A model generated the notes under the pieces. The model was not told where the DNA came from. It saw nothing but the letters and a program-made list of their open reading frames with translations, and ran no database searches. Of a DNA stretch of 17,134 bases, positions 1 to 7,755 are shown piece by piece; within the stretch, counting starts at the first letter, position 1, and every line of letters begins with the position of its first letter. Position numbers and translations under genes: made by a program. This DNA comes from an uncultured Eubacteriales bacterium (GTDB lineage: Bacteria > Bacillota > Clostridia > Oscillospirales > Butyricicoccaceae): the NCBI GenBank assembly GCA_910585875.1, contig CAJUIK010000038.1, positions 1 through 17,134 on the forward strand, in the 5' to 3' direction.

Positions 1-137
1 GTTTTGGGTTCTACCCCTCCACATCTTCCAGTTCCTCAGATCAATCCATGCCTATTCGCGCTCCCCTCTCCCCCCTTTAACGTAGCTCAAAAAACCATAA
101 GCGCCGTCCATTCTTCCTTTTTATTTATCAGGGATGC
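1..137. other. Left edge, no supported gene
   Basis: This stretch lies beyond the rpsU terminator. On the minus strand a weak AAGGAAG precedes an ATG giving only 19 codons before TAG. A second ATG at 24-22 opens a frame running off the window edge after eight codons. Neither resembles anything I know and neither can be supported. The plus-strand frame across this region runs antisense through rpsU and has no ribosome binding site. Part of this may be the 5' region of a further minus-strand gene outside the window. Confidence 0.4.
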
Positions 138-168
138 AAAAACCCCCTCCGGCAAAAACCGGAGGGGG
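138..168 (-). terminator. Intrinsic terminator after rpsU
   Basis: A perfect 10-bp GC-rich stem (143-152 with 159-168) has a six-base loop and, read on the minus strand, is followed directly by five U residues (142-138). It begins 12 bases after the rpsU stop codon. It should end both rpsU transcripts and any readthrough from the long operon upstream. The plus strand lacks a U tract after the stem, so the terminator is directional. Confidence 0.92.
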
Positions 169-180
169 CTGAGGTTCGCT

Positions 181-363
181 TTACCGATAAGACTTTTTCT
201 TAGCGCGCGCAGCTTCAGATTTCTTGCGGCGCTTGACGCTGGGGCTTTCATAGTGTTCTCTCTTACGGAGCTCGGAAAGCACGCCCGACTTGGCGCAAGA
301 ACGCTTAAAGCGTCTCAGCGCGCTGTCCAAAGATTCATTATCTTTCACGCGGATCTCTGACAT
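181..363 (-). CDS. rpsU: 30S ribosomal protein S21
   Basis: The 60-residue product is a small, very basic protein of the bS21 family, which sits on the 30S platform near the anti-Shine-Dalgarno end of 16S rRNA and helps initiation. The start MSEIRVKDNESLDSALRRF is characteristic, followed by a helical middle (LRKREHYESPSVKRRKKSEAA) and a lysine/arginine-rich tail ending KKKSYR. Length matches the family. The ATG at 363 has a GGAGGG sequence about 7 bases upstream. It follows leuS on the same strand but has its own promoter and a strong terminator, so it can be expressed independently of the leuS operon. Confidence 0.97.
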   Translation of the reverse strand: MSEIRVKDNESLDSALRRFKRSCAKSGVLSELRKREHYESPSVKRRKKSEAARAKKKSYR

Positions 364-431
364 TTCATTCCCTCCCCCCGTATTGTAACCAATCTCACGA
401 AATCGGTACAGGTATATTGAAACACTCCTAT

Positions 432-460
432 ATTATACGCACCTAAAGGAGATTTGTCAA
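432..460 (-). promoter_or_regulatory. SigA-type promoter of rpsU
   Basis: On the minus strand there is TTGACA (460-455), a 17-base spacer, and TATAAT (437-432): full consensus at both hexamers. Transcription would start near 425, giving a leader of about 60 bases to the rpsU ATG. The -35 element begins only 7 bases after the leuS stop codon. No terminator lies between leuS and rpsU, so readthrough from leuS could add to rpsU expression. Confidence 0.88.
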
Positions 461-467
461 CTGCAAA

Positions 468-2876
468 TCACGCGGGTTTTACAACAATATTGACAATTCG
501 CCCGGGAATGACGATGGTTTTCACAATCTTCATCCCCTCCAGGGCCGCCGCGGTTTTGGGGTCTGCCAAAGCCTTCTCCAGAATCTGCTCCTGGCTGTCC
601 CCTGCGCCTATCGCCACGGCGGACTTCACTTTGCCGTTGATCTGTACGCCGATTTCAACTGTTTCGTCCACGGTTTTGGCAGGGTCATATTGGGGCCAAG
701 GAGCCCGGGCCAGCATCTCCTCTCCGCCCATGCGCTGGTTCAGTTCCTCGCAGATATGGGGCGCAAAGGGGCTCAGCAGCGCGATAAACGTCTGATATTC
801 CGCCTTGTTGACTCCGTTGTCGCCAAATGTATTCAGCAGGCTCATCAGCGCCGCGATAGCGGTGTTGAATTTCAGGTTCTCGATATCCTCCGTCACCTTT
901 TTAATCGTCTTGTGCATGGCGCTCTCGTTCTTCTGAGAATAAGCGCCGCCAGGCTGGACACTGTCAAACAAAGCCCATACCCGGTCCAAAAATCGGCGGC
1001 AGCCCTTGACTGCGTTCTGGGACCAAGGCGCGGCCTTTTCAAAGTCGCCCAAGAACATCTCATAAAGGCGCATGGTGTCGGCGCCATAATCCCGGACGAT
1101 ATCGTCCGGGTTGATCACGTTGCCCCGGCTCTTGGACATTTTCTCCCCGTCCTCACCCAAAATCATGCCGTGGCTGGTGCGCTTCTGATAGGGCTCGGGT
1201 GTGGAAACCGCGCCGATATCATAGAGGAACTTATGCCAGAACCGCGAATAAAGCAGGTGCAGGGTGGTATGCTCCATGCCGCCGTTGTACCAATCCACCG
1301 GCATCCAGTATTCCAGAGCCTCCTTAGAAGCCAACGCCTGACTGTTGTCCGGGTCGCAATAGCGCAGGAAATACCAACTGGAACCAGCCCATTGGGGCAT
1401 CGTGTCGGTTTCCCGTTTGGCAGGGCCGCCGCAATGGGGGCAGGTCGTATTGACCCAGCCGGCAATCTTGGAAAGGGGGGATTCCCCGTCGTCAGTGGGC
1501 TCGTAGGAATCCACTTCGGGCAGGCGCAAAGGCAGCTGGTCTTCGGGCACGGGGACCCAACCGCATTTTTCACAGTAGACCAGCGGGATGGGCTCGCCCC
1601 AATACCGCTGACGGGAGAATACCCAATCCCGCAGCTTGAAGTTGACTTTCTGACGGCCCAGACCCTTTTCCGTCAACCATTCCACAATCTTTTCTTTGGC
1701 CTGCTCCACCGTCAGCCCGTCCAAAAATCCGGAATTGACCATTTCGCCGGCGTCGCAGTCGGTAAAGGCTTCCTGATCCACATCGCCGCCCTTAACTACC
1801 TCGATAATGGGCAGCCCAAATTTTTTGGCAAACTCCCAGTCCCGGGTGTCGTGGGCGGGCACGGCCATAATAGCGCCGGTGCCATAGGACATCAGCACAT
1901 AGTCGGAGACAAAAATGGGGATTTCTGTTCCGTTCGCCGGGTTGACGCCGGCCACGCCCTGAATACGTACGCCGGTTTTTTCCTTGGCCAGCTCCGTGCG
2001 CTCAAAATCCGATTTCCGGGCGGACTGGGCCTGGTATTCCCGCACCTGGTCCAGATTGGCGATTTTGTCGGCCCATTTCTCAATATAGGGATGCTCTGGG
2101 GAAATGACCATATAAGTGGCGCCGAACAGCGTGTCCGGCCGGGTGGTATAGATGAGCAGCTGATCGCCTTCGGTGGTGTCAAACGTCACCTCCGCGCCGG
2201 CGCTACGGCCGATCCAGTTGCGCTGCTGGGTCTTCACCCGCTCGATATAATCCACCTGATCCAGGTCGTCCAGCAGGCGCTGGGCGTATTCGGTGATTTT
2301 CAGCATCCACTGGCTTTTCTCCTTGCGGATTACCGGGCTGCCGCAGCGTTCGCACACGCCGTTGACAACCTCTTCGTTGGCCAGCACACACTTGCAGGAG
2401 GTACACCAGTTCACCGGCATGGCCGTTTTATAGGCCAGCCCTTTTTCAAAGAGCTTGAGGAAAATCCATTGAGTCCATTTATAGTAGGAAGGATCTGTAG
2501 TATTGACTTCCCGGGACCAATCGAAAGAGAGGCCCAGGGCCCGCAGCTGCCCCTTAAACCGGGCGATATTCTGTTTTGTCACTTCTTCCGGGTGAACATG
2601 GTTTTTGATGGCGTAATTTTCGGTGGGCAGACCGAAAGCGTCCCATCCCATGGGAAACAGGACGTTGTGCCCTTCCATTCGCCGCTTGCGGGCCACGATA
2701 TCCATGGCGGTATAGGGCCGGGGATGGCCCACGTGCAGCCCCTGGCCCGAAGGGTAGGGAAACTCCACCAAAGCGTAATATTTGGGTTTATCGTATCTGT
2801 TTTCCGCTCGGAACGCCTGGGCCTGCTCCCAGTTGTCCTGCCATTTCTTTTCAATGGCCGCATAATCGTATTTCAT
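468..2876 (-). CDS. leuS: Leucine--tRNA ligase (LeuRS)
   Basis: This 802-residue class I aminoacyl-tRNA synthetase charges tRNA-Leu with leucine using ATP. The HIGH motif is HVGH at 48-51 and the KMSKS motif is intact at 579-583. A CP1 editing domain carries TTRPDT at 244-249, which removes mischarged amino acids. Cys158, Cys161, Cys175 and Cys178 form a zinc knuckle, and a second CxxC pair lies near the end of the insert region. The C-terminal domain ends with the usual small beta domain (QINGKVKSAV). Length is normal for bacterial LeuRS. I chose the ATG at 2876 (MKYDYAAIEKKWQ), which has GAGGAA just upstream and lies two bases past the rsfS stop; a longer frame would run back into rsfS. No T-box leader is present, as expected for an internal operon gene. 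Confidence 0.97.
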   Translation of the reverse strand: MKYDYAAIEKKWQDNWEQAQAFRAENRYDKPKYYALVEFPYPSGQGLHVGHPRPYTAMDIVARKRRMEGHNVLFPMGWDAFGLPTENYAIKNHVHPEEVTKQNIARFKGQLRALGLSFDWSREVNTTDPSYYKWTQWIFLKLFEKGLAYKTAMPVNWCTSCKCVLANEEVVNGVCERCGSPVIRKEKSQWMLKITEYAQRLLDDLDQVDYIERVKTQQRNWIGRSAGAEVTFDTTEGDQLLIYTTRPDTLFGATYMVISPEHPYIEKWADKIANLDQVREYQAQSARKSDFERTELAKEKTGVRIQGVAGVNPANGTEIPIFVSDYVLMSYGTGAIMAVPAHDTRDWEFAKKFGLPIIEVVKGGDVDQEAFTDCDAGEMVNSGFLDGLTVEQAKEKIVEWLTEKGLGRQKVNFKLRDWVFSRQRYWGEPIPLVYCEKCGWVPVPEDQLPLRLPEVDSYEPTDDGESPLSKIAGWVNTTCPHCGGPAKRETDTMPQWAGSSWYFLRYCDPDNSQALASKEALEYWMPVDWYNGGMEHTTLHLLYSRFWHKFLYDIGAVSTPEPYQKRTSHGMILGEDGEKMSKSRGNVINPDDIVRDYGADTMRLYEMFLGDFEKAAPWSQNAVKGCRRFLDRVWALFDSVQPGGAYSQKNESAMHKTIKKVTEDIENLKFNTAIAALMSLLNTFGDNGVNKAEYQTFIALLSPFAPHICEELNQRMGGEEMLARAPWPQYDPAKTVDETVEIGVQINGKVKSAVAIGAGDSQEQILEKALADPKTAAALEGMKIVKTIVIPGRIVNIVVKPA

Positions 2877-2878
2877 GC

Positions 2879-3247
2879 CTATTCCTCTTCCTTCTTCATC
2901 AGATAGGGCTCGATATCTACCTTCTGCCCGTCGGACCACAGCCGCTCGATGGCGTAAAGTTCTCGGGCTTCTTCCAGGAAGATATGGACCACTACGCTGG
3001 AATAATCCATCAAAATCCAGTTAGAGGTCACCCCTTCGATGTGATGGGGCGTCATATCGCGTTCTTTTTTCAGCTTCAGTTCAATCTCTTCGCTGAGGGC
3101 GCGGATATGGGGCGTAGAACCGCCTGTCATCACCACAAAATAGTCGGTGAGCGTGGTCTGTTCATAAACCCGCATCGCCATAATATCCTTGGCCTTTTTG
3201 GCGTCCGCCGTCCGCACAATCGCTTCCAATAATTTTTCCGGCGTCAT
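2879..3247 (-). CDS. rsfS: Ribosomal silencing factor RsfS
   Basis: The 122-residue product belongs to the RsfS/Iojap (DUF143) family, which binds ribosomal protein uL14 on the 50S subunit and blocks joining with 30S when nutrients are poor. Family features are visible: the opening helix (LLEAIVRTADAKKAKDI), the DYFVVMTGGSTPHIRAL stretch near 35-50, and the SNWILMDYSSVVVHIF strand followed by YAIERLW near 98-104. The start ATG has AAAAGGAG about 7 bases upstream. It lies between the LCP gene and leuS, its usual place in Clostridia. Confidence 0.95.
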   Translation of the reverse strand: MTPEKLLEAIVRTADAKKAKDIMAMRVYEQTTLTDYFVVMTGGSTPHIRALSEEIELKLKKERDMTPHHIEGVTSNWILMDYSSVVVHIFLEEARELYAIERLWSDGQKVDIEPYLMKKEEE

Positions 3248-3298
3248 GCTGTCGCTCCTTTTGTTTTGGTTTGCGTTCTCGCTTCTTCGCTTTTTCTT

Positions 3299-4846
3299 TT
3301 ATGGCTGCGGCTCAGGCTGGGCCTCCGGTTCCACAGTTTGTCTGGGCTCTGACTCAGGCGCTGGCGGCTGGGGCGCCGGCGGATTTTCCGCAGGAGGCTC
3401 GCCGCCTCCCTGGTTGTCCCCCTCCTCCGGCGGAGCGTCGGCGCCGCCCGGGGCCTCCGGGACATCCGGCGAATCCGGCTGATTGGCGTCCCCCGAAGCG
3501 TCGGAGTCCGGCTGATTCGGGTCGCCGCCTTCCGGCGGCTGGGTTCCGGGATCTTGGTCGCCGCTGTTGTTGGAACCGCCGCCAGGGCGGGAATCGTTGT
3601 TGGAGGAAGAACCGCCGCTTTGGCCGGATTCGTTGCGATCCTGATCGTCAATATTGTCCGGCGGAGCGTCGTCCTTCCCTGAGGGATCCTTGTTTTGGCT
3701 GCCGGAGCCCGCCGGCGCCTTCGAGGAATACCGGCTCACGTCAATCAGATTCAGCTTAGTCACTTGATCCTGATAGGGGTTGAGCAGCTCGTTGACCATT
3801 TCCAGAATATTTTCCCTTTCCGGCACAAAATAGGACTGCATATGCCCATAATCCGGCTCATAGAGATAGGCCGCGTGGCCGGGCAGAGTCGTCATCTGAA
3901 TATTGTTGTAATTCATATTCAGCGCCTTCATGCCGAACCAAGTCAGTTCGCTGAGGCTCAAGTTGGTTTCCGTGTTGCGGATCACCGCAGAGGCCAGATC
4001 GCCCACCTTAATCAAATTGGAAGGGCTGAGCAGCTTTTTGGCGATAGTCTGCAAAAACTCCTGCTGCATCTTGATGCGGCCGATATCCCCTTCGGCGTAA
4101 CCGCCTTTGACGCCTGGGTTGTTTTGGCGGAACCGCACCAGCTGAATGGCCTTTTCGCCGTCCAGATGCTGCATACCGGGCTCCAGGAAAATGTGCAAAT
4201 CCTGGGTGGGGTCGTCCCACACCATATAGGTGGGCACGTTGAAATCCACGCCGTCGATCAGGTCGATCAGCTCTTTGAACCCCTCGAAGCTGACTACCAC
4301 ATACCGGTCGATGGGGATGCCCAGCAGCATTTCCAGCTCCCGCTCCAGCTGTTCCGGTCCGCCGCCAAAGCCGCCGTTGATTTTTTTGATTTTTCGCTTC
4401 ACGTTGGACATGGTGTCCCGGGGGATATTGACCATATTTACCTGCTGGGCCTTGACGTCGTAGGAAGCCACGATGATGGTGTCCGTCCGGGTTCCGTCGT
4501 TGTCTGTGCCGCACAGCATAAAGGTAAAGTAATCCTCTTTGCGTTCCCGATCGCCCTCCTCAATAAAAGGCTCTACCAAGTCGGCAAAGGGATCTTCCTC
4601 ATCTCCCTCTTTTTTCTCCCCAAGTTGGGGCTTATCGGGCTTTTTTTCCGCCGTCACGTCCGGCGGCTTGGCGTACAGCCGGATAAAGCCGTAAACGCCC
4701 AGCAAAAGGCCCAGCAGCGCGCCCACGACAATCAGAGCGATTTGCCACCCTTTTAGCTTCTTCTTTTTCCCCATCGGCTTTCCGCCGGGTCCCGCCTTCA
4801 AGCCGGACGGACGGGGGCCGCTTTTCTTCCCGCCAAATAGTTTCAT
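3299..4846 (-). CDS. LytR-CpsA-Psr (LCP) family wall-polymer transferase
   Basis: The 515-residue protein is predicted to be anchored by one N-terminal membrane helix (about 34-57) after a basic cytosolic stretch, with the rest outside the cell. LCP enzymes move undecaprenyl-pyrophosphate-linked glycopolymers onto peptidoglycan. Conserved LCP positions are visible: GTRTDT at 118-123 (Arg120, Asp122), IPRDT at 141-145, LVRFR at 236-240 and GDIGR at 253-257. After about residue 375 comes a roughly 140-residue low-complexity tail rich in Gly, Pro, Asp, Ser, Asn and Gln, ending in Pro/Glu repeats, which is probably disordered. The ATG at 4846 overlaps the preceding stop as ATGA and has AGGA upstream. 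The exact substrate (teichoic acid, capsule or other) cannot be told. Confidence 0.93.
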   Translation of the reverse strand: MKLFGGKKSGPRPSGLKAGPGGKPMGKKKKLKGWQIALIVVGALLGLLLGVYGFIRLYAKPPDVTAEKKPDKPQLGEKKEGDEEDPFADLVEPFIEEGDRERKEDYFTFMLCGTDNDGTRTDTIIVASYDVKAQQVNMVNIPRDTMSNVKRKIKKINGGFGGGPEQLERELEMLLGIPIDRYVVVSFEGFKELIDLIDGVDFNVPTYMVWDDPTQDLHIFLEPGMQHLDGEKAIQLVRFRQNNPGVKGGYAEGDIGRIKMQQEFLQTIAKKLLSPSNLIKVGDLASAVIRNTETNLSLSELTWFGMKALNMNYNNIQMTTLPGHAAYLYEPDYGHMQSYFVPERENILEMVNELLNPYQDQVTKLNLIDVSRYSSKAPAGSGSQNKDPSGKDDAPPDNIDDQDRNESGQSGGSSSNNDSRPGGGSNNSGDQDPGTQPPEGGDPNQPDSDASGDANQPDSPDVPEAPGGADAPPEEGDNQGGGEPPAENPPAPQPPAPESEPRQTVEPEAQPEPQP

Positions 4847-6024
4847 GATCCTGTCTCTTTCTTCGCTAAGAAATCCTCCAGGGCCCGCTGGGTCCGCCAA
4901 TAAGGCCGCCCGCCCTTGCTTTGGATATGTTCAATGGATTGCCGCAGGCTGAATATCATAGCCTGGTCCAAATCTTTTTTGCACAGCCGGCGCAGCTTGT
5001 CCACGCCGGGATACTCCCGACCGGGTTCGATGCAATCGGCTAAGTAGACGATCTTGTCCAGCTGTGTCATCCCCGGCGCGCCGGTGGTGTGGTAGGCGAT
5101 GGCCTGGGCCGCTTCTTCGCTGACGCCGAATTCCCGCCGGGCCAAGGCCGCCGCCGTGTCCGCATGAAGCAGAGCCTTTCCGTTTTCTCCATAATCGGTA
5201 ATTATACCGTATTGGCCGCACAATTTCAACTGTTCCTCATAATCCAACGCCTTGGTCAGGTCGTGGAGCAGCGCCGCCGTTTGGGCTTGATAGACGTCCT
5301 CGCCAAAGCGCTCTGCCAAGCGGGCGGCGGTCTCCGCCACCCCCAAGGTGTGGCGATATCGCTTTTCGCTCATCCGGGCCTTGGCTTCCCGCCGCAGCGG
5401 CTCCAGCGGGTCCGCTTGATAAAGGCCCTGGCGCTGGATATATTGGGCCACCTCCGGCGCCAGCTCCCCTTTCCAACGCCCCCTCGGGATATGGCTCCGC
5501 ACCTGGGTGGAGCTGAGCACTGTCACCGGGCAGTCCACAATCCGGGAGCAGACCCCCAGCTCCTGCCGCAGAAATTCCGCCTGCCGCTCCAACTGGCGGC
5601 GGCTGTCTGGCAGGCGGGCCGCCACAGCCAGCCGGCATTGCTTGGCAATCTGCTCCGGCTCTCTCCATTTGTGAAAGCTCAAAAACATATCCGCGCCCAT
5701 AATCAGCCAAAATTCCGCCTCTGGATAGATCTGCCGCAACCGGTCCACCGTGTCCCGGGTGTAGCTGGGCCCCGACCGCTCCAGCTCCAGGCCGCAGACC
5801 TGGGCTTTGGGGATGCGCCGGGCCATCAGCCGGGCCATTTCCGCCCGCTGAACCCCCTGAGCGCTGCCTGGAGGCAGCTGTTTGTGCGGAGGCTGGGCTG
5901 TGGGAATCAGCAGCAGCCGATCCAGCTCCAGCGCCTCCAGGCAGGCCTTGGCCAGCCGCTCATGGCCCATGTGCGGCGGGTTAAACGTGCCGCCGTATAA
6001 GCCGATCCGCTCCGCCTCACTCAA
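4843..6024 (-). CDS. nadD-yqeK: NadD-YqeK fusion: nicotinate-nucleotide adenylyltransferase and HD hydrolase
   Basis: One uninterrupted 393-residue frame carries two enzymes normally encoded by adjacent genes. Residues 1 to about 203 are NadD, which adenylates nicotinate mononucleotide in NAD synthesis: the nucleotidyltransferase motif GGTFNPPHMGH is at 11-21, WLIMGADM near 106-113 and SSTQVRS at 171-177. Residues about 205-393 are a YqeK-type HD-domain hydrolase, a family known to split diadenosine tetraphosphate: His225, the His254-Asp255 doublet (ALLHDLTK), His287, His312 and Asp330 (YLADCIEP) are candidate metal ligands. The start is TTG, overlapping the yhbY stop by 8 bases; no in-frame ATG precedes the NadD motif, and the ribosome binding site is weak, suggesting translational coupling. 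Its stop overlaps the LCP start. Both active sites look intact. Confidence 0.94.
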   Translation of the reverse strand: MSEAERIGLYGGTFNPPHMGHERLAKACLEALELDRLLLIPTAQPPHKQLPPGSAQGVQRAEMARLMARRIPKAQVCGLELERSGPSYTRDTVDRLRQIYPEAEFWLIMGADMFLSFHKWREPEQIAKQCRLAVAARLPDSRRQLERQAEFLRQELGVCSRIVDCPVTVLSSTQVRSHIPRGRWKGELAPEVAQYIQRQGLYQADPLEPLRREAKARMSEKRYRHTLGVAETAARLAERFGEDVYQAQTAALLHDLTKALDYEEQLKLCGQYGIITDYGENGKALLHADTAAALARREFGVSEEAAQAIAYHTTGAPGMTQLDKIVYLADCIEPGREYPGVDKLRRLCKKDLDQAMIFSLRQSIEHIQSKGGRPYWRTQRALEDFLAKKETGS

Positions 6025-6307
6025 GGGCGATCACCGGATTTTCCTCATTGCGCTTATAAAGCACAAACCGGGAGCCGATGCACTGCACTGGCTGGGCCTC
6101 TATGGCCTGGGACAAAATATCGCAGGCCTCCCGAGCGGTGAGCAGGGCGCTTTCCAGCACCCGCACTTTGATCAGCTCTTTATTGGATATGGCCTGCCGG
6201 GCCTGAAGGACGACGCTTTCCGTCACCCCGCCCTTGCCGATCTGCATGACGGTATCCAGGCTGTTGGCCAGGGCCCGCAGGCTCGCTCTTTGTTTGGATG
6301 TGAGCAT
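6017..6307 (-). CDS. yhbY: CRM-domain ribosome assembly RNA-binding protein YhbY
   Basis: The 96-residue product is a single CRM (KH-like) domain protein of the YhbY family, which associates with pre-50S particles and is implicated in 50S assembly. The opening MLTSKQRASLRALA, the GKGG turn at 24-27 between helix and strand, and ELIKVRVL near 44-51 are family hallmarks; the GSRFVLYKR strand near 78-86 closes the domain. I chose the ATG at 6307, preceded by AGGAAAG and a further AAGGAG. The frame extends 28 codons upstream, but that extension is unlike the family. It overlaps the next gene by 8 bases. Confidence 0.94.
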   Translation of the reverse strand: MLTSKQRASLRALANSLDTVMQIGKGGVTESVVLQARQAISNKELIKVRVLESALLTAREACDILSQAIEAQPVQCIGSRFVLYKRNEENPVIALE

Positions 6308-6377
6308 ATCTTTCCTATTCTCCTTATGATTCCCCGCATTCGGCCGGCCATTCGCCGGCTGTTTGGACAGGGGCCGT

Positions 6378-6986
6378 CTATTTTTTCTCATTCATCATCT
6401 GCGCCAGCCCGGCGGCGCATCGTTCCATGGCCCGGGCCCGGTGGGAAATCCGGTTTTTCAGCTGCTGGCTCATCTCGGCGAAGGTCTGCCCATACTCGGG
6501 CAGATAAAACGCCGGATCGTAGCCGAATCCCCCTTGCCCCCGAGGCTCCCGCAGCAGAACCCCGGAACATTCGCCCCGCCAAACCGCCGTCCGCCCGTCG
6601 GGCCAGGCACAGGCCACTGCCGAGACAAATTTTGCGCCCCGCTTTCCCTCGGGGATGTCTTCCATATTTTTCAGCAGAAATTGCAGCCTGTCCCAATCCG
6701 TTCCCGGGCAATACCGGGCGGAATAGACTCCCGGCGCGCCCCCCAGAGCCTCTACGGACAGACCGGAATCGTCGGCCAAAGCGGGCGCTCCGCCGGCTCG
6801 GCAAACCGCTTCGGCCTTGATCCGTGCGTTTTCTTCAAAAGTCTCGCCGGCCTCCTCGGGCTGGACGTCGATCCCCGCCTGGGCCATGGAAATCACTCGA
6901 ATACCCAAAGCGGTCAAAATATCCCCCATCTCTTTCTTCTTCTTGGGGTTGTTGGAAGCCAAGATAAACGTGACGGGTTCTTTCAT
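6378..6986 (-). CDS. rdgB: XTP/dITP pyrophosphatase, RdgB/HAM1 family
   Basis: The 202-residue enzyme hydrolyses non-canonical purine triphosphates (ITP, dITP, XTP) to monophosphates and pyrophosphate, keeping them out of DNA and RNA. Visible motifs are LASNNPKKKKEM at 9-20, the ETFEENA acidic patch at 48-54, LADDSGL at 70-76, GGFGYDPAF at 152-160 and SHRARA at 181-186. Length matches the family. The start ATG at 6986 overlaps the rph stop as ATGA, with GGGAGG about 9 bases upstream inside rph. The rph-rdgB pairing is common across Firmicutes. About 70 bases separate its stop from yhbY, including a short GC-rich inverted repeat without a U tract. Confidence 0.95.
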   Translation of the reverse strand: MKEPVTFILASNNPKKKKEMGDILTALGIRVISMAQAGIDVQPEEAGETFEENARIKAEAVCRAGGAPALADDSGLSVEALGGAPGVYSARYCPGTDWDRLQFLLKNMEDIPEGKRGAKFVSAVACAWPDGRTAVWRGECSGVLLREPRGQGGFGYDPAFYLPEYGQTFAEMSQQLKNRISHRARAMERCAAGLAQMMNEKK

Positions 6987-7711
6987 CCCAGCAGCCCTCC
7001 CAAGGTCTGTTTCTGGATATCGATCAGCTGCCGGACAGCCGGCGCCGCCAGCGCGTAGAGGGCGTCTAGCTCCTCTTTGGCGAAGGGCCGGCCTTCCCCC
7101 GTTCCCTGAGCCTCCACAATCCGGCTCTGGTCGTCCATCACAAAGTTGAAATCCACCTGGGCGGCGCTGTCTTCGGCATAGCACAGGTCCAGCAAAGGCC
7201 GCCCCTGAACGACGCCGCAGCTGACGGCGGCCACGCAGCCGGTCAGAGGCAATTTACCGAAAGCTCCCTGACGACGCAGCCGATCCAAGGCCAGCGCCAG
7301 AGCTACAAATCCCCCGGTAATAGAGGCGCAGCGGGTGCCGCCGTCTGCTTGAATCACGTCGCAGTCCACCGTAATCGTTCGTTCTCCCAGGGCTTCCATA
7401 TCCACGGCGGCCCGCAGGGCCCGGCCGATCAGCCGCTGGATTTCGGCGCTGCGGCCCCCCAGCTTCAGCTTGGAAATGTCCCGCCGGCTTCTGGTGTCGG
7501 TAGCTCGGGGCAGCATGGCGTATTCCGCCGTCACCCAGCCCTTGCCGCTTCCCTTGAGAAAGGTGGGAACCGATTCCTCCACAGTGGCGTTGCAAATCAC
7601 TTTGGTGTCCCCGCAGCATATCAGCGCGGAGCCTTCGGGATATTTGATAAATCCAGCGGTAATCTCCACTGGGCGCAGCTGCTCGGGCAGCCTGCCGTCG
7701 CATCGCTTCAT
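6983..7711 (-). CDS. rph: Ribonuclease PH
   Basis: The 242-residue enzyme is a phosphate-dependent 3'-5' exoribonuclease that trims tRNA precursors and acts on other structured RNAs as a hexameric ring. Family signatures are present: the N-terminal RPVEIT, GRSAEIQRLIGRALR at 86-100 (Arg87 is the expected phosphate-binding arginine), DCDVIQADGGTR at 116-127, and LDLCYAEDS with Asp175 and Asp181 at the catalytic spacing. The VDFNFVMDD strand follows. The ATG at 7711 has a strong AAAGGAGG 6 bases upstream. It begins 45 bases after the ftsY stop and overlaps rdgB by four bases. Confidence 0.97.
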   Translation of the reverse strand: MKRCDGRLPEQLRPVEITAGFIKYPEGSALICCGDTKVICNATVEESVPTFLKGSGKGWVTAEYAMLPRATDTRSRRDISKLKLGGRSAEIQRLIGRALRAAVDMEALGERTITVDCDVIQADGGTRCASITGGFVALALALDRLRRQGAFGKLPLTGCVAAVSCGVVQGRPLLDLCYAEDSAAQVDFNFVMDDQSRIVEAQGTGEGRPFAKEELDALYALAAPAVRQLIDIQKQTLGGLLG

Positions 7712-7755
7712 AAAGGCCTCCTTTTGTATTGACGCTTTTTCTGGTATTTTGGTTG

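Noticed and set aside
4..360. Plus-strand 118-codon frame across rpsU
   Set aside because: It runs antisense through the rpsU terminator and gene, and has no family match or start signal.
690..2906. Long plus-strand open frame antisense to leuS (738 codons)
   Set aside because: It mirrors leuS codon structure in GC-rich DNA, has no ribosome binding site and its product resembles no protein; leuS is unambiguous.
6325..6372. GC-rich inverted repeat between rdgB and yhbY as a terminator
   Set aside because: The stem is about six pairs and no U tract follows on the minus strand; the genes are most likely co-transcribed.
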